The notes under the pieces: generated by a model
Databases searched by the model: none
Told to the model about the DNA's origin: nothing
The model's input: the letters and a program-made list of their open reading frames with translations, nothing else
Shown here: piece after piece, positions 8,100 to 16,268 of the stretch
How positions within the stretch are numbered: the first letter of the stretch is position 1
Layout of the letters: every line of letters begins with the position of its first letter
From: SIG480 sp045546975
Lineage (GTDB): Bacteria; Bacillota; Clostridia; Oscillospirales; JAAYXM01
Assembly (NCBI GenBank): GCA_045546975.1
Contig: JAZQDV010000006.1
Location: 62,001-126,000, forward strand
Reading direction: 5' to 3'
Length of the DNA: 64,000 bases
Translations under genes and position numbers: made by a program

Positions 8100-8437
8100 T
8101 TAGAGCCCTCCTGATTCAGTACTATATAGTCTTTGATTTTTAGAAGCGTGTTATTTCCGATTCCGGAAACTTTAGAAAGCTCTTCTATGCTTTTGAAGTT
8201 TCCGTTCTTTGTTCTGTATTGTACAATGCGCTCGGCAATAGCAGGACCGATGCCATCAAGGGTGTCAAGCTCGGCGGCCGAGGCAGTATTGATATCAACG
8301 TAATAAGGTGTTGCAACTTCTGTGGCAGGGGAGACTGTGTTTGGAGCTTTGTTTGTGAAGAAGGATACCGAGAGGAGCAGAACGAGAAAAAAGAGTGTCA
8401 GAACTATGAGATATTTTTCGTGAGTTAAAAGTTTCAT
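8096..8437 (-). CDS. ComEA-like membrane-anchored helix-hairpin-helix protein
   Basis: 113 residues. One N-terminal membrane segment (YLIVLTLFFLVLLLSVSFF) precedes a short linker and a C-terminal ComEA-type HhH region: VDINTASAAELDTLDGIGPAIAERIV, given here as VDINTASAAELDTL then GIGPAIAERIV, followed by VSGIGNNTLLKIKDYI. ComEA proteins bind incoming double-stranded DNA outside the membrane during transformation. The ATG at 8437 with GCAGG nine bases upstream is preferred over an in-frame TTG at 8446. It is shorter than classical ComEA, and comEC is not nearby. The overlap with a two-component system is unusual; other roles in surface DNA binding are possible. Confidence 0.75.
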   Translation of the reverse strand: MKLLTHEKYLIVLTLFFLVLLLSVSFFTNKAPNTVSPATEVATPYYVDINTASAAELDTLDGIGPAIAERIVQYRTKNGNFKSIEELSKVSGIGNNTLLKIKDYIVLNQEGSK

Positions 8438-8453
8438 AATAAGCAACCTGCTA

Positions 8454-8482
8454 TTGTTTAATTAAAAAAGTTTTGGTATAAT
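8454..8482 (+). promoter_or_regulatory. Sigma-A promoter of the D,D-carboxypeptidase gene
   Basis: TTGTTT (8454-8459), 17 bases, TATAAT (8477-8482). Confidence 0.6.
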
Positions 8483-8513
8483 GATACTTATAAAGATGAA
8501 GTGAGGGAAAACG

Positions 8514-9806
8514 ATGAGAAAAATTCGCTTTTTTGCAACCGCAATGCTCCTTGTATTTGCATTGAGCTTTAGCGCGGGTGCGATAGAAAAAATAGATATA
8601 GATTCAAAGGCGTCTATCCTTGTTGATGCGACCGATGGGCACGTGCTGTATGGAGAAAATGCTGATACAAAGCAATATCCTGCGAGTATAACAAAGCTTA
8701 TGACGGCACTTCTTGTTGTGGAAAATGTGTCGGACTTAAGTGAGATTGTAACTGCAAATGAATCCGCTTTTGAAGGGCTTTCTGATGCGGGAAGCTCTGT
8801 CGGTATAAAGGCGGGAGAGAAGATGAGCGTAGACAATCTTCTCATCTGTATGCTTGTTGCAAGTGCAAATGAAGCATCAAACATCCTTGCTGAGCACGTT
8901 TCGGGAAGCCTTGATGCATTTGTTGAACTTATGAATGCCCGTGCTCTTGAACTCAGACTAACAGGCACGAATTTCGTAAATACCAACGGACTCCACGATG
9001 AAGAGCATTACACAACTGCAGCGGATATTGCAAAGATAGCAATAGAGGTCAGAAAACACCCGAGACTCCGCGAGATATGTGCAATGGAAAAGGCTACGAT
9101 TCCGCCAACAAATATCAGCGACGAACGGTTTTTCTTTACAACGAACTCGTTGATTTCACGCTACAAAGAGCTTGGATATAAATACTCAAGAGCAAACGGA
9201 ATGAAAACGGGAAGTACAACACCTGCAGGACTCTGCCTTGTGGCAAGTGCGGAATACGGAGGAAAAGAGCTTATTTCTGTTGTTCTTGGTGCAAAAAAGG
9301 ATGAAGAAAGCGGCAAAAAGGGCAATTTCGTTGAGTCAAAAAACCTCCTTGTATGGGGATTTGAAAACTTCAAACGCGAAATGCTTCTTCCTTCAAGTCA
9401 TCCCGTATGTGAGGTTCATGTTGAATCTGCAAGGGCAAGGGACTATGTTGTGGCACATACGATGGAAGACTACGCAGTACTGATGCCGAATGACTATGAC
9501 CCGCAAAAACTTGAGATTATTCCAAATGCCGAAACAACGCTTGAAGCCCCCATAAAGAAGGGGGATGAGGTCGGCACCGTGACGATTAAGTACGACGGTA
9601 CCGAGTACATAACACTTCCGATTGTTGCTGCAGACGATGTTAAACGCTCAATTGTTTTGTTTGTGTTCAATAAAATCAAAAAGGGAGTTACAAGTCCTGT
9701 TGGAATAGCAGTTATGATTGCGGTTGTCATAGCGATTATACTGTATATCGTATATGTGATACAGTACAACAAGCGACGGAAGCGTCGTAGAAGAAGGTAT
9801 TATTGA
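8514..9806 (+). CDS. D-alanyl-D-alanine carboxypeptidase (S11 family, DacA/DacF type)
   Basis: 430 residues. A signal peptide (about 1-23) is followed by the S11 serine peptidase domain with S58-x-x-K61 (PASITKLM), S117-A-N119 (VASANEAS) and K231-T-G233 (NGMKTGST). A C-terminal PBP5-like beta domain (about 270-370) follows. The end has a hydrophobic helix (VAVMIAVVIAIILYIVYVI-like) and the very basic tail KRRKRRRRRYY, so unlike PBP5 with its amphipathic helix this enzyme ends in a real membrane anchor. It removes the terminal D-Ala from peptidoglycan pentapeptides. GAGGG upstream supports the ATG. It converges with ricT with almost no gap. Confidence 0.92.
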   Translation: MRKIRFFATAMLLVFALSFSAGAIEKIDIDSKASILVDATDGHVLYGENADTKQYPASITKLMTALLVVENVSDLSEIVTANESAFEGLSDAGSSVGIKAGEKMSVDNLLICMLVASANEASNILAEHVSGSLDAFVELMNARALELRLTGTNFVNTNGLHDEEHYTTAADIAKIAIEVRKHPRLREICAMEKATIPPTNISDERFFFTTNSLISRYKELGYKYSRANGMKTGSTTPAGLCLVASAEYGGKELISVVLGAKKDEESGKKGNFVESKNLLVWGFENFKREMLLPSSHPVCEVHVESARARDYVVAHTMEDYAVLMPNDYDPQKLEIIPNAETTLEAPIKKGDEVGTVTIKYDGTEYITLPIVAADDVKRSIVLFVFNKIKKGVTSPVGIAVMIAVVIAIILYIVYVIQYNKRRKRRRRRYY

Positions 9807-9811
9807 TAATA

Positions 9812-10693
9812 CTACTCAGAGTCAGCCTCTGCATTTTTTGCGGGGGCTGATTGTTTTTTACAGTTTTTGTTTCCGCATGAAGCCGGACATGTGCAAGAAA
9901 CTTCGCTCTTGTCAAAGGTCTTGAAGGAAAACTCGTTTGCGTCACCGAACTTTACACGAAGCTTGCCTGAAATGAGGCTGACCTCTGAAACAACACCGGG
10001 ACCCTGAGGAGTGTTTACCTGACTGCCGACTCCGGGAGTGTTTCTGATAAGGTCCTCGTATGCTTCCTGTTCGTATTTAAGACAGCACATAAGTCTGCCG
10101 CAGGTGCCTGAAATCTTTGACTGGTTAAGGGAAAGGTTTTGCTCCTTTGCCATCTTGATTGAAACGGGCTGAAAATCGTCAAGGAAGGAGTTGCAGCAGA
10201 AGGGTCTGCCACAGATACCAAGCCCTCCGAGCATCTTTGCCTCATCACGGACGCCTATCTGGCGAAGTTCTATTCTTGTTTTGAATATTGAAGCGAGGTC
10301 TTTTACAAGATTTCTGAAGTCGATTCTCCCGTCTGCCGTAAAGTAAAAGAGAATTTTAGAGCCGTCAAAGGCAAACTCGGAGCTTATGACCTTCATTTCA
10401 AGGCCGTGTGCATCGATTTTTTCCTGACAGGTAACAACCGCTTCCTTTTCGCGTTTGCGAAGCTCTGCTGCGGTTTTTATATCAGCAGGTGATGCGAGTC
10501 GAATTACGGGGCGGAGAGGGGAGACGATTGCAGAATCCTCAATGGAATGCCGAGCCTCTGCGATAACGCCGAGCTCCGGACCTCTTGCTGTCTCGACAAT
10601 AACGCTGTCACCGACATTGAGAGATAAATTGTTTGGGTCAAATGAATATACTTTTCCGCCTTCGCGGAAACGAACACCAACTATTTCTTTCAA
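9812..10693 (-). CDS. ricT: PSP1-domain protein RicT (YaaT)
   Basis: 293 residues. The PSP1 core has VGVRFREGGKVYSF at the start, and the characteristic cysteine clusters CGRPFCCNSF and CGRLMCCLKYE in the middle. A Cys-rich tail (CTCPASCGNKNCKK) follows. In Bacillus, RicT (YaaT) joins RicA and RicF in an Fe-S-containing complex that influences RNase Y-dependent mRNA maturation. The start is a TTG at 10693 with AAAGGA ten bases upstream. It is last in the femX-like, alr, darA, holB, ricT operon; holB and yaaT adjacency is conserved in Firmicutes. Confidence 0.9.
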   Translation of the reverse strand: MKEIVGVRFREGGKVYSFDPNNLSLNVGDSVIVETARGPELGVIAEARHSIEDSAIVSPLRPVIRLASPADIKTAAELRKREKEAVVTCQEKIDAHGLEMKVISSEFAFDGSKILFYFTADGRIDFRNLVKDLASIFKTRIELRQIGVRDEAKMLGGLGICGRPFCCNSFLDDFQPVSIKMAKEQNLSLNQSKISGTCGRLMCCLKYEQEAYEDLIRNTPGVGSQVNTPQGPGVVSEVSLISGKLRVKFGDANEFSFKTFDKSEVSCTCPASCGNKNCKKQSAPAKNAEADSE

Positions 10694-10714
10694 AGTAAAT
10701 CTATCCTTTCAATG

Positions 10715-11695
10715 CTACTTTGTAGCAATATAAGTAAATTTTGAAATTAAGTTTCCTGTGATATGAGAAACACCGACGTTTCTCGTGCAGGCATTTTTTG
10801 CATTTGCAATTTCGCTTGTAAGGGAAATAAAATCCGATGCATCAAAGATTTTTGCAAGGTTTGCTGAAAGCTCCGGATTTGCACTTGATAAAAGCCGACT
10901 TTTGGCACCCGATGCAAGAATAAGAGCATCGCGAAGGATAACTGTCAACTCATCAAGGATTTTAGAAAGCGTAGTACGGTCATTGCGATCGATTGAGTTT
11001 ATTGCAGAAAAGATTTCAAGCTCGTCCTGGGTAAAGAGTGCCTTGGCAATCGGAGCTGCAGAGGACAGATACTCGTCATTTGTGTCATTTGTAAGAAAAG
11101 AGCAAACACCGTCTGCTGTGCGGACAATCTCCTTTACCTCAGCAGGAGTTGACTCGGGGAGCTTTTCGCGGATTATTCGTTCAATGTCACTATCCGAAAG
11201 TCGCGAAAGTGCTATGTGTGCAGTTCTCGAAACGATAGTGGGCAAAAGGTCACTCTGACTTTGACACAAGAGAATAAAGAAGGTAAAGGAGGGTGGCTCT
11301 TCCAGTATTTTGAGAAAAGCATCCTGTGACTCCGGTGTCATCGCTTCTGCGTTATTGAAGATATAAACTTTGCGGTCAGCATCGTTTGGGAGAATAAGCG
11401 CGTCAAGTTTGAGCTTTCTGAAATAATTTACACCATGAGAAGAAGGATCAACATCGAGCTTTATAATGTCAGGATGAAATCCGTTTTTTGCCTTTTTGCA
11501 CGACGGACAATTGCCGCAGGGCACATCGTTATCGCTTTCGCAGACAAGAGCACGTGCTATAATGTCTGCAAGTGTGCGTTTACCTATTCCACGCTCACCT
11601 GAAAGGAGAAGCGCGTGCGGAAATGCCTTTCGGGAAAAGGCAGATGAGAGGTATTCTTTTGTTTCCTCATTACCGTAAAAATTATCAAAGTTCAT
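10715..11695 (-). CDS. holB: DNA polymerase III subunit delta' (clamp loader)
   Basis: 326 residues. The AAA+ fold has a Walker A region (LSGERGIGKRTL), a zinc-binding cluster (CGNCPSCKKA) and a conserved segment AMTPESQDAFLKILEEPP. It is part of the clamp loader that places the sliding clamp on primed DNA. It lies between darA (3 bases apart) and ricT, the usual Firmicutes arrangement. The C-terminal third is weakly conserved, as is normal for this subunit. Confidence 0.9.
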   Translation of the reverse strand: MNFDNFYGNEETKEYLSSAFSRKAFPHALLLSGERGIGKRTLADIIARALVCESDNDVPCGNCPSCKKAKNGFHPDIIKLDVDPSSHGVNYFRKLKLDALILPNDADRKVYIFNNAEAMTPESQDAFLKILEEPPSFTFFILLCQSQSDLLPTIVSRTAHIALSRLSDSDIERIIREKLPESTPAEVKEIVRTADGVCSFLTNDTNDEYLSSAAPIAKALFTQDELEIFSAINSIDRNDRTTLSKILDELTVILRDALILASGAKSRLLSSANPELSANLAKIFDASDFISLTSEIANAKNACTRNVGVSHITGNLISKFTYIATK

Positions 11696-11698
11696 AAA

Positions 11699-12022
11699 CT
11701 AAATCTTCTCAAAACGCTCTACGTCCATAACGAAGATAGTAGCGCCTCCTATGGAAACCTCAACAGGAACTGCCGGAATCATACCTATTCCGAAGTCTGA
11801 GGTTGAGGGAATCATCTGCTTTCTCTTGTGTGAATGCTTGTTGATGATTTCAAGAACGCTGTCAAGAAGGTCGTTCTCCACGCCAACGAGAATTGTTGTG
11901 TTACCGGTTTTGAGAAAACCACCGGTTGTAGCAAGCTTTGTTACTGAAAAGCCTGATTTTGTAAGGTTTGTAACTACAGTATTGGCATCGTCAGAGTTGA
12001 TAATAGCAAGAACCATCTTCAT
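11699..12022 (-). CDS. darA: Cyclic di-AMP receptor DarA/PstA (PII-like)
   Basis: 107 residues, the usual family size. The PII-like fold begins MKMVLAIINSDDANTV and has the glycine-rich ligand segment TTGGFLKTGNTT and a T-loop-like stretch NKHSHKRKQ. DarA (PstA, YaaQ, DUF970) binds cyclic di-AMP; its downstream partner is not known. GGAGG precedes the ATG. It is embedded in an operon with cell-wall (alr, femX-like) and replication genes, in the yaaQ-holB-yaaT order known from Bacillus. Confidence 0.93.
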   Translation of the reverse strand: MKMVLAIINSDDANTVVTNLTKSGFSVTKLATTGGFLKTGNTTILVGVENDLLDSVLEIINKHSHKRKQMIPSTSDFGIGMIPAVPVEVSIGGATIFVMDVERFEKI

Positions 12023-12037
12023 AGAAAAATACCTCCG

Positions 12038-13135
12038 TTAAATGTATTCCCTGTAAATGTCGGGGGAGACGTAAATTGGATTAACATCAAACACCGCCTT
12101 GTCTCCTAATGAGCAAGGGATGTTTGTTATATCACAAACGGTATGTGTCATACCGATATGACCAAGAATTTTTGCCTTTTTGCCGTTGATTTTAACATAA
12201 AGTGCCTTGTTTGTAATAAGACGCTTAAGGTCTGAGAGAATGTAGAAAAGTCCGTCGCAAAGCCTGTAAGTGTCGCGCATCTTTTCGACTGCGAAACCGT
12301 CAGAATAGCCAATCGGTATAACTGCGGTCTTTATCGCACGCTTTGCCGTATAGGCTCCGCTGTATCCGACCTTTGCGCCTTTGGGAAGCCAATGCATTTC
12401 ACAGATACTGCCCTCGAGATATCCGGCTCTTGAAAGACCGCTTGAACGCACCTTGCAGGGGAGACGCCCTGTAAATGCAGAACCGACTCTTACAGCATCT
12501 CCGAGCGGAGCACGGTGTTTGAAAAGGTAAGATGAGTTTGCGAAATGGACCGTACCGCACGAAATCCCTCGGGATTTAAGCTCGTTTTGAACCATATCAA
12601 AGGCACTAAGCTGAGCTTCCGTAACTTTATTATTCTTAAATGCCGACGTAAGATGTGTAAAGATTCCGCAAACTGAGATGTTTGAAAACTTTGTGTATAC
12701 GGAGATGATCTGTTCGCTCTCGTCAATGGAGAAACCGTAGCGTCCCATACCTGTGTTGATTTTCACGTGTGCGCGACAGGAAACTCCTTTCTCGAGGGCA
12801 ATTGTGTTTGCGTTTACCGCAGTCTCAGTACTGCCTATTGTGATTATTATGTCGTTTTCAATAAGTGCGGAAAGCTCTTCTGAAAGCGCAGTTGAGCGAA
12901 GCATAAGGATATCGGTGTCGGGAAGATTAAGACGCTTTAATGCGAGGGCGTCAGAAACGTCAGTGACGGCGAAGAATCTGATTCCGCAGGAGTGCAGAAG
13001 CTTTGAAAATTCTTCCACACCAAAGCCGTATGCACGACCCTTTACAACTGCAATAACAGTCGCATTCTGTGCACGGTGCATTATCTCTGCTGCGTTTGAT
13101 TTTATCTTGTCACATTCTACAACAAACGACTTCAT
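12038..13135 (-). CDS. alr: Alanine racemase
   Basis: 365 residues, the normal length. The PLP-binding lysine is K32 in VVKGRAYGFG (usual family form VVKANAYGHG, so slightly divergent). The second catalytic residue is the tyrosine in KVGYSGAYTAKR, and VIPIGYSDGF and the C-terminal barrel segment GHIGMTHTVCDITNIP follow the family pattern. It supplies D-alanine for peptidoglycan. It sits 24 bases downstream of the femX-like gene. A related amino-acid racemase with other specificity cannot be excluded from sequence alone. Confidence 0.85.
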   Translation of the reverse strand: MKSFVVECDKIKSNAAEIMHRAQNATVIAVVKGRAYGFGVEEFSKLLHSCGIRFFAVTDVSDALALKRLNLPDTDILMLRSTALSEELSALIENDIIITIGSTETAVNANTIALEKGVSCRAHVKINTGMGRYGFSIDESEQIISVYTKFSNISVCGIFTHLTSAFKNNKVTEAQLSAFDMVQNELKSRGISCGTVHFANSSYLFKHRAPLGDAVRVGSAFTGRLPCKVRSSGLSRAGYLEGSICEMHWLPKGAKVGYSGAYTAKRAIKTAVIPIGYSDGFAVEKMRDTYRLCDGLFYILSDLKRLITNKALYVKINGKKAKILGHIGMTHTVCDITNIPCSLGDKAVFDVNPIYVSPDIYREYI

Positions 13136-13159
13136 AACCTTATCCCCAAGTAAAATTTC

Positions 13160-14218
13160 TTATTTTTTGTTCTTGAACACAAAAAGCTTTTTGCGGAGCT
13201 TTCTGTAAAGTAATTCGCCCTTTTCTATTACCAAATTGACTGGTTTGTTGAAAATCATTTCAAATTCGCCGTGGAATTCAACAAGCTCACCGTTAAAGCC
13301 TTTTTTGAATCGATAAAGACCGTAGAGCGGGTTGGACTCGTCAAGGTCACCGGAAACTCCGCGGAAGTCATAAATTTTGCAGCCGAGCTCCACTGCCCAC
13401 TGAATCATATTCCATTGGAGAAGATAGTTCGGCATAAAGTTGCGGTACTGGTTAGAGGATGCGCCGTACAGATACCACACCTTGTCACCGTAGTGAATTG
13501 CGAGTGTTCCGGCAATCGGGGTGTCACCCGAGTATGCCATATAAAGACGGCAGGAATCGCCCAGATTATCGAGCATATTCTCAAAATAATCCTTTGTGCG
13601 TACAACAAAGCCGTCACGGACACCTGTTTCGAGCATGAGATTTGAAAAATCCTCGACAGCTTCTTTACCGCAGAGACGGACTTCAACCTCTTTGCGCTCT
13701 GCGACGCGTATGTTGTAGCGTGTTTTTGAGTGGAAAGAAGCCATGAGTTCTTCCTCGCTCTTGCCATCAATGTCAAGACGGAACACGAAACGCGGTTGGA
13801 TGCCTGAGAAGTTCTTTCCTGTATCGCGACGGTTAAAGCCAAGGTCCTTCATGATATCTGCAAATTCGGTATCCGCAATGGAAATGTCAGGGTCGAGCTT
13901 CAAACAATATGCTTTATACTTTTCTGCGAGCTTTTTGGCTCCGTTCATAAGCTCTCTCAGAACTTCCTTGTCGTGAACATCGCAGACGGGCGCACGCGCG
14001 CCGTACATTATCGAATAGGGAAGATGCGGAACACGTCTTATAAGGACTGACATAGCACCGCATATATTACCGTCGTTGTTTCTGACAAAAAGACCTTCCC
14101 AGACCCACTCGGGCTTCTGTTTGCTCCATGCATAAGACTGAAGGAAATGTCCCTTTGGATGTGAAGAAACAAACGCTTCGTATTCTTTAAGTGTTTCTTT
14201 GGTGACAAACTCTACCAT
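13160..14218 (-). CDS. FemX/FemAB-family peptidoglycan bridge aminoacyltransferase
   Basis: 352 residues. The two GNAT-like halves of the Fem family are visible: FLQSYAWSKQKPEWVWEGL near the start, FHSKTRYNIRVAERKEVEVR in the middle, and VWYLYGASSNQYRNFMPNYLLQW near the end (read as three shorter blocks). Fem enzymes use aminoacyl-tRNA to add interpeptide-bridge residues to lipid II. GGAGG five bases before the ATG at 14218 sets the start; the frame is open 24 codons further upstream, but the promoter -10 and -35 boxes lie there. First gene of the operon with alr and darA. The amino acid added is not predictable. Confidence 0.85.
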   Translation of the reverse strand: MVEFVTKETLKEYEAFVSSHPKGHFLQSYAWSKQKPEWVWEGLFVRNNDGNICGAMSVLIRRVPHLPYSIMYGARAPVCDVHDKEVLRELMNGAKKLAEKYKAYCLKLDPDISIADTEFADIMKDLGFNRRDTGKNFSGIQPRFVFRLDIDGKSEEELMASFHSKTRYNIRVAERKEVEVRLCGKEAVEDFSNLMLETGVRDGFVVRTKDYFENMLDNLGDSCRLYMAYSGDTPIAGTLAIHYGDKVWYLYGASSNQYRNFMPNYLLQWNMIQWAVELGCKIYDFRGVSGDLDESNPLYGLYRFKKGFNGELVEFHGEFEMIFNKPVNLVIEKGELLYRKLRKKLFVFKNKK

Positions 14219-14261
14219 AAGAGCCTCCAAGATAAATAATAAGATATAACTATACAACAAT

Positions 14262-14290
14262 ATTATATCATCTTTAACCTTTACAGTCAA
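14262..14290 (-). promoter_or_regulatory. Sigma-A promoter of the femX-like, alr, darA, holB, ricT operon
   Basis: Minus strand TTGACT (14285-14290), 17 bases, TATAAT (14262-14267), about 40 bases before the first start codon. Confidence 0.8.
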
Positions 14291-14314
14291 AGATTTTTTG
14301 CCTATATGTATATG

Positions 14315-14352
14315 AAAAAACGGCGGAATATTTTTCTATTCCGTCGTTTTTT
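14315..14352 (-). terminator. Intrinsic terminator after the CBS-domain gene
   Basis: AAAAAACGGCGGAATA pairs with TATTCCGTCGTTTTTT (one G-T pair). Confidence 0.85.
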
Positions 14353-14789
14353 CATCTTCGTTTGTGTCTGTTATTTGGCATCATAATTTCCGTAAGAGTA
14401 CGGGAAATTTCGCTCCTGTAATTTCCTCGGATAAGTACGTCAGAAATCGAAAGCATTCCGACAATACGGCTGTTTTGAGTGACGGGAAGTCTGTGTATCT
14501 GCTCCTTTGACATCAATTCAAGAGCAGTGTGGATATCGTCATTAGGAGAGACGCTTACAACTCCACGCGTCATAATTTCCCGAAGTTTCGTTTCTTCGGG
14601 TGGATTTCCAAGCGCCGCACAGCGAAGAGCAATATCGCGGTCTGTGATAAAACCGCGTAAGTGTCCGTCCTTTGTGCAGACAGGGAGTGCTCCTATATCG
14701 TGGCGCATAAGAAGCTTTGCTGCACGGCTTGCGGTGTCGTCAGGGGTGAGAAAAACAACATTTGAATTCATAAGTTTTGAAACGAGCAT
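14352..14789 (-). CDS. Two-CBS-domain protein
   Basis: 145 residues made of two CBS domains (about 5-62 and 70-128; GALPVCTKDGHLRGFITDRD and IHRLPVTQNSRIVGMLSISD) and a short basic tail NNRHKRR. CBS pairs bind adenosyl ligands such as ATP, AMP, SAM or cyclic di-AMP and regulate partners. No enzymatic domain is attached, so it is a stand-alone ligand sensor of unknown target. A TATAAT lies at about 14832-14837 on the minus strand but without a good -35 box. It is flanked by terminators on both sides, hence monocistronic. Confidence 0.88.
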   Translation of the reverse strand: MLVSKLMNSNVVFLTPDDTASRAAKLLMRHDIGALPVCTKDGHLRGFITDRDIALRCAALGNPPEETKLREIMTRGVVSVSPNDDIHTALELMSKEQIHRLPVTQNSRIVGMLSISDVLIRGNYRSEISRTLTEIMMPNNRHKRR

Positions 14790-14859
14790 AAGTAAGTTTA
14801 CCGCCTTTCGTATGAACAGTTGTTATAAAATTATAGACGGTGAAATCTGAAAGTATACA

Positions 14860-14890
14860 AAAAGACGGTGAAGTTTCTTCACCGTCTTTA
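14860..14890 (-). terminator. Intrinsic terminator of argGH
   Basis: AAAGACGGTGAAG pairs with CTTCACCGTCTTT; the minus-strand transcript continues with T residues. A second copy of AGACGGTGAA lies at about 14836-14845. Confidence 0.8.
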
Positions 14891-14893
14891 ATG

Positions 14894-16267
14894 TTATTTG
14901 ATTTTGCTTTTTACAAAGTCTATCTGCGCTTCGATTGAGGCTACACTCGTTCCACCCTCAGAGATACGTTTTTCTACGCAGGTTTCAAGACTGATTTCGT
15001 TGTACAAATCATCCTCGAAAAGCTCTGAAAATATCTTGTAGTCCTCAAGAGGAAGGTCTTCAAGCACCGTTCCGTCGTTTATGCATTTCGCAACAATCTG
15101 ACCTGAGATTTTATATGCACTTCTGAAGGGGAGACCCTTCTTTACGAGATAGTCTGCAAGGTCGGTTGCGTTTATAAAGCCCTTCTGCGCAGCGGAACGC
15201 ATATTAGCTTCGATGGGTTTCATCGTGGCAAGCATTGGGGCAAGGACACGAAGACACATCTTTGCGGTATCGACCGCATCAAATATGCTTTCCTTATCCT
15301 CCTGCATATCCTTGTTGTATGCAAGCGGGAGACCTTTAAGGACAGTGAGAAGCGCCATAAGGTCACCGTATACACGTCCTGTCTTTCCGCGGATAAGCTC
15401 TGCCATATCGGGGTTCTTCTTCTGCGGCATAATCGACGAACCTGTTGTATAAGCATCGTCAAGCTCAACGAACTTGAATTCCCAACTTGCCCAGAGGATG
15501 AGCTCTTCACTCATGCGTGAAAGGTGCATCATAAGGATTGAAAGCGTGCTTGCAAGCTCAAGGCAGAAATCACGGTCGGAAACACCGTCAAGGCTGTTGA
15601 GCGCAATACTGTCAAAGTCAAGTTCTTTTGCCTCGAACCTTCTGTCCGTATCGTATGTAGTTCCTGCAAGGGCGCAACAGCCGATGGGGGAAACGTTCAT
15701 ACGCGCTCTGCAGTCAGAAAGACGCTCGACATCACGCAAAAGCATCATGGCATACGCCATAAGGTGATGCCCAAAGGTGATCGGTTGCGCGCGCTGAAGA
15801 TGTGTGTATCCCGGCATGATTGCCGCTTTGTGCGCACTCGCTTTGTCGCAGAGAGCACGGATTACATCATATACAAGAGCGGAGATTTCGTCAGTCTCAT
15901 CACGCAGATACATACGAAGGTCAAGCGCTACCTGGTCGTTACGGCTTCTTGCTGTGTGAAGCTTCTTGCCCACATCGCCGACCCTCTCGGTGAGCACCTG
16001 CTCGACAAACATATGAATATCCTCGCAGGACATATCAAAAGTGAGCTTTCCTGACTCAAGGTCTGAAAGAATTCCTGAAAGTCCGTCGATAAGGATGTCT
16101 GCTTCTGCCTTTGTAATAATGCCCTTTGAACTAAGCATAAGTGCGTGAGCCATACTGCCGCGTATATCCTGACGGTACATCTTGCAGTCAAAGCTGATAG
16201 ATGAGTTGAAGTCGTCTGCTATGCTATCTGTAATTCCGGAAGTTCTTCCGGCCCACATTTTAGCCAT
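14894..16267 (-). CDS. argH: Argininosuccinate lyase
   Basis: 457 residues, the usual length. The fumarase/aspartase superfamily signature GSSIMPQKKNPD is present, along with TARSRNDQVALDLRMYLRD and the conserved MPGYTHLQRAQPITFGHHL region (in two blocks). It splits argininosuccinate into arginine and fumarate, the last step of arginine synthesis. The ATG at 16267 (MAKMWAGRTSG) matches the usual family N-terminus and begins one base after the argG stop; a longer frame would run into argG. Transcribed with argG. Confidence 0.96.
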   Translation of the reverse strand: MAKMWAGRTSGITDSIADDFNSSISFDCKMYRQDIRGSMAHALMLSSKGIITKAEADILIDGLSGILSDLESGKLTFDMSCEDIHMFVEQVLTERVGDVGKKLHTARSRNDQVALDLRMYLRDETDEISALVYDVIRALCDKASAHKAAIMPGYTHLQRAQPITFGHHLMAYAMMLLRDVERLSDCRARMNVSPIGCCALAGTTYDTDRRFEAKELDFDSIALNSLDGVSDRDFCLELASTLSILMMHLSRMSEELILWASWEFKFVELDDAYTTGSSIMPQKKNPDMAELIRGKTGRVYGDLMALLTVLKGLPLAYNKDMQEDKESIFDAVDTAKMCLRVLAPMLATMKPIEANMRSAAQKGFINATDLADYLVKKGLPFRSAYKISGQIVAKCINDGTVLEDLPLEDYKIFSELFEDDLYNEISLETCVEKRISEGGTSVASIEAQIDFVKSKIK

Positions 16268-16268
16268 A

